DNA of 5,104 nucleotides from Clostridiales bacterium. Its GTDB lineage: Bacteria; Bacillota; Clostridia; Lachnospirales; Lachnospiraceae. Positions 5,093 to 5,104 of the stretch are shown in pieces. The number at the start of each line of letters is the position of its first letter. Position 1 is the stretch's first letter. The stretch spans positions 1-5,104 of the forward strand of contig JAHZHF010000222.1 in assembly GCA_019420405.1 (NCBI GenBank), read 5' to 3'. Under the pieces are notes generated by a model, which saw nothing but the letters and a program-made list of their open reading frames with translations, ran no database searches and was not told the origin of the DNA. The translations under genes were made by a program, and so were the position numbers.

Positions 5093-5104
5093 TTTTCTCG
5101 AAAT

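Noticed and set aside
1..5104. Composite transposon bounded by the inverted repeats
   Set aside because: The enclosed genes are housekeeping or ordinary operon genes with no transposase or recombinase, so transposition of the block as a unit is not supported.

Overview
The window reads as part of a Gram-positive, low-to-mid GC Firmicutes chromosome, most likely a gut Lachnospiraceae/Clostridia. The grounds are strong AGGAGG-type ribosome binding sites, sigma-A-like promoters, a clostridial-type PurA, a duplicated DUF1540 protein, and two promoter-like sites resembling sporulation sigma-factor sites. The genus is inferred from family resemblance and was not tested.

Layout, left to right. Positions 1-106 are one arm of a long repeat. 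It stops two bases before the stop codon of a cysteine-rich DUF1540 gene (109-435, minus). Next come three tightly linked minus-strand genes transcribed right to left: a SEC-C motif protein (2114-2629), a DUF218/YdcF-like membrane protein (1385-2113) and an aldo/keto reductase (510-1388). The junctions are TAA-ATG with no gap and a 4-base ATGA overlap, so this is an operon driven by a good promoter at 2676-2704. A divergent promoter whose -35 box overlaps that one drives a small two-helix membrane protein (2795-3052, plus). Convergent to it lies a 52-residue ORF (3084-3242, minus). It has a strong ribosome binding site and an upstream site that closely resembles a sigma-E promoter. purA (3411-4688, minus) follows, with a near-consensus promoter and a clear intrinsic terminator.

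The right end (4819-5104) carries the second arm of the repeat, inverted relative to the left arm. It runs into a 209-bp imperfect palindrome (4884-5092). The 105/106-bp arms differ by two substitutions and one indel, so they flank the whole gene block as an inverted repeat. Both ends of the window lie in this repeat, which would fit a contig that broke at a multicopy element.

Functionally, purA is housekeeping purine synthesis (IMP to adenylosuccinate). The SEC-C/DUF218/aldo-keto reductase operon has no obvious shared pathway. The DUF1540 gene and the 52-residue ORF may be sporulation genes, judging only from promoter resemblance. I see no phage genes, CRISPR array, tRNA, rRNA or transposase. 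The most notable items are the inverted palindromic repeat pair and the unlisted small ORF with its sigma-E-like promoter.
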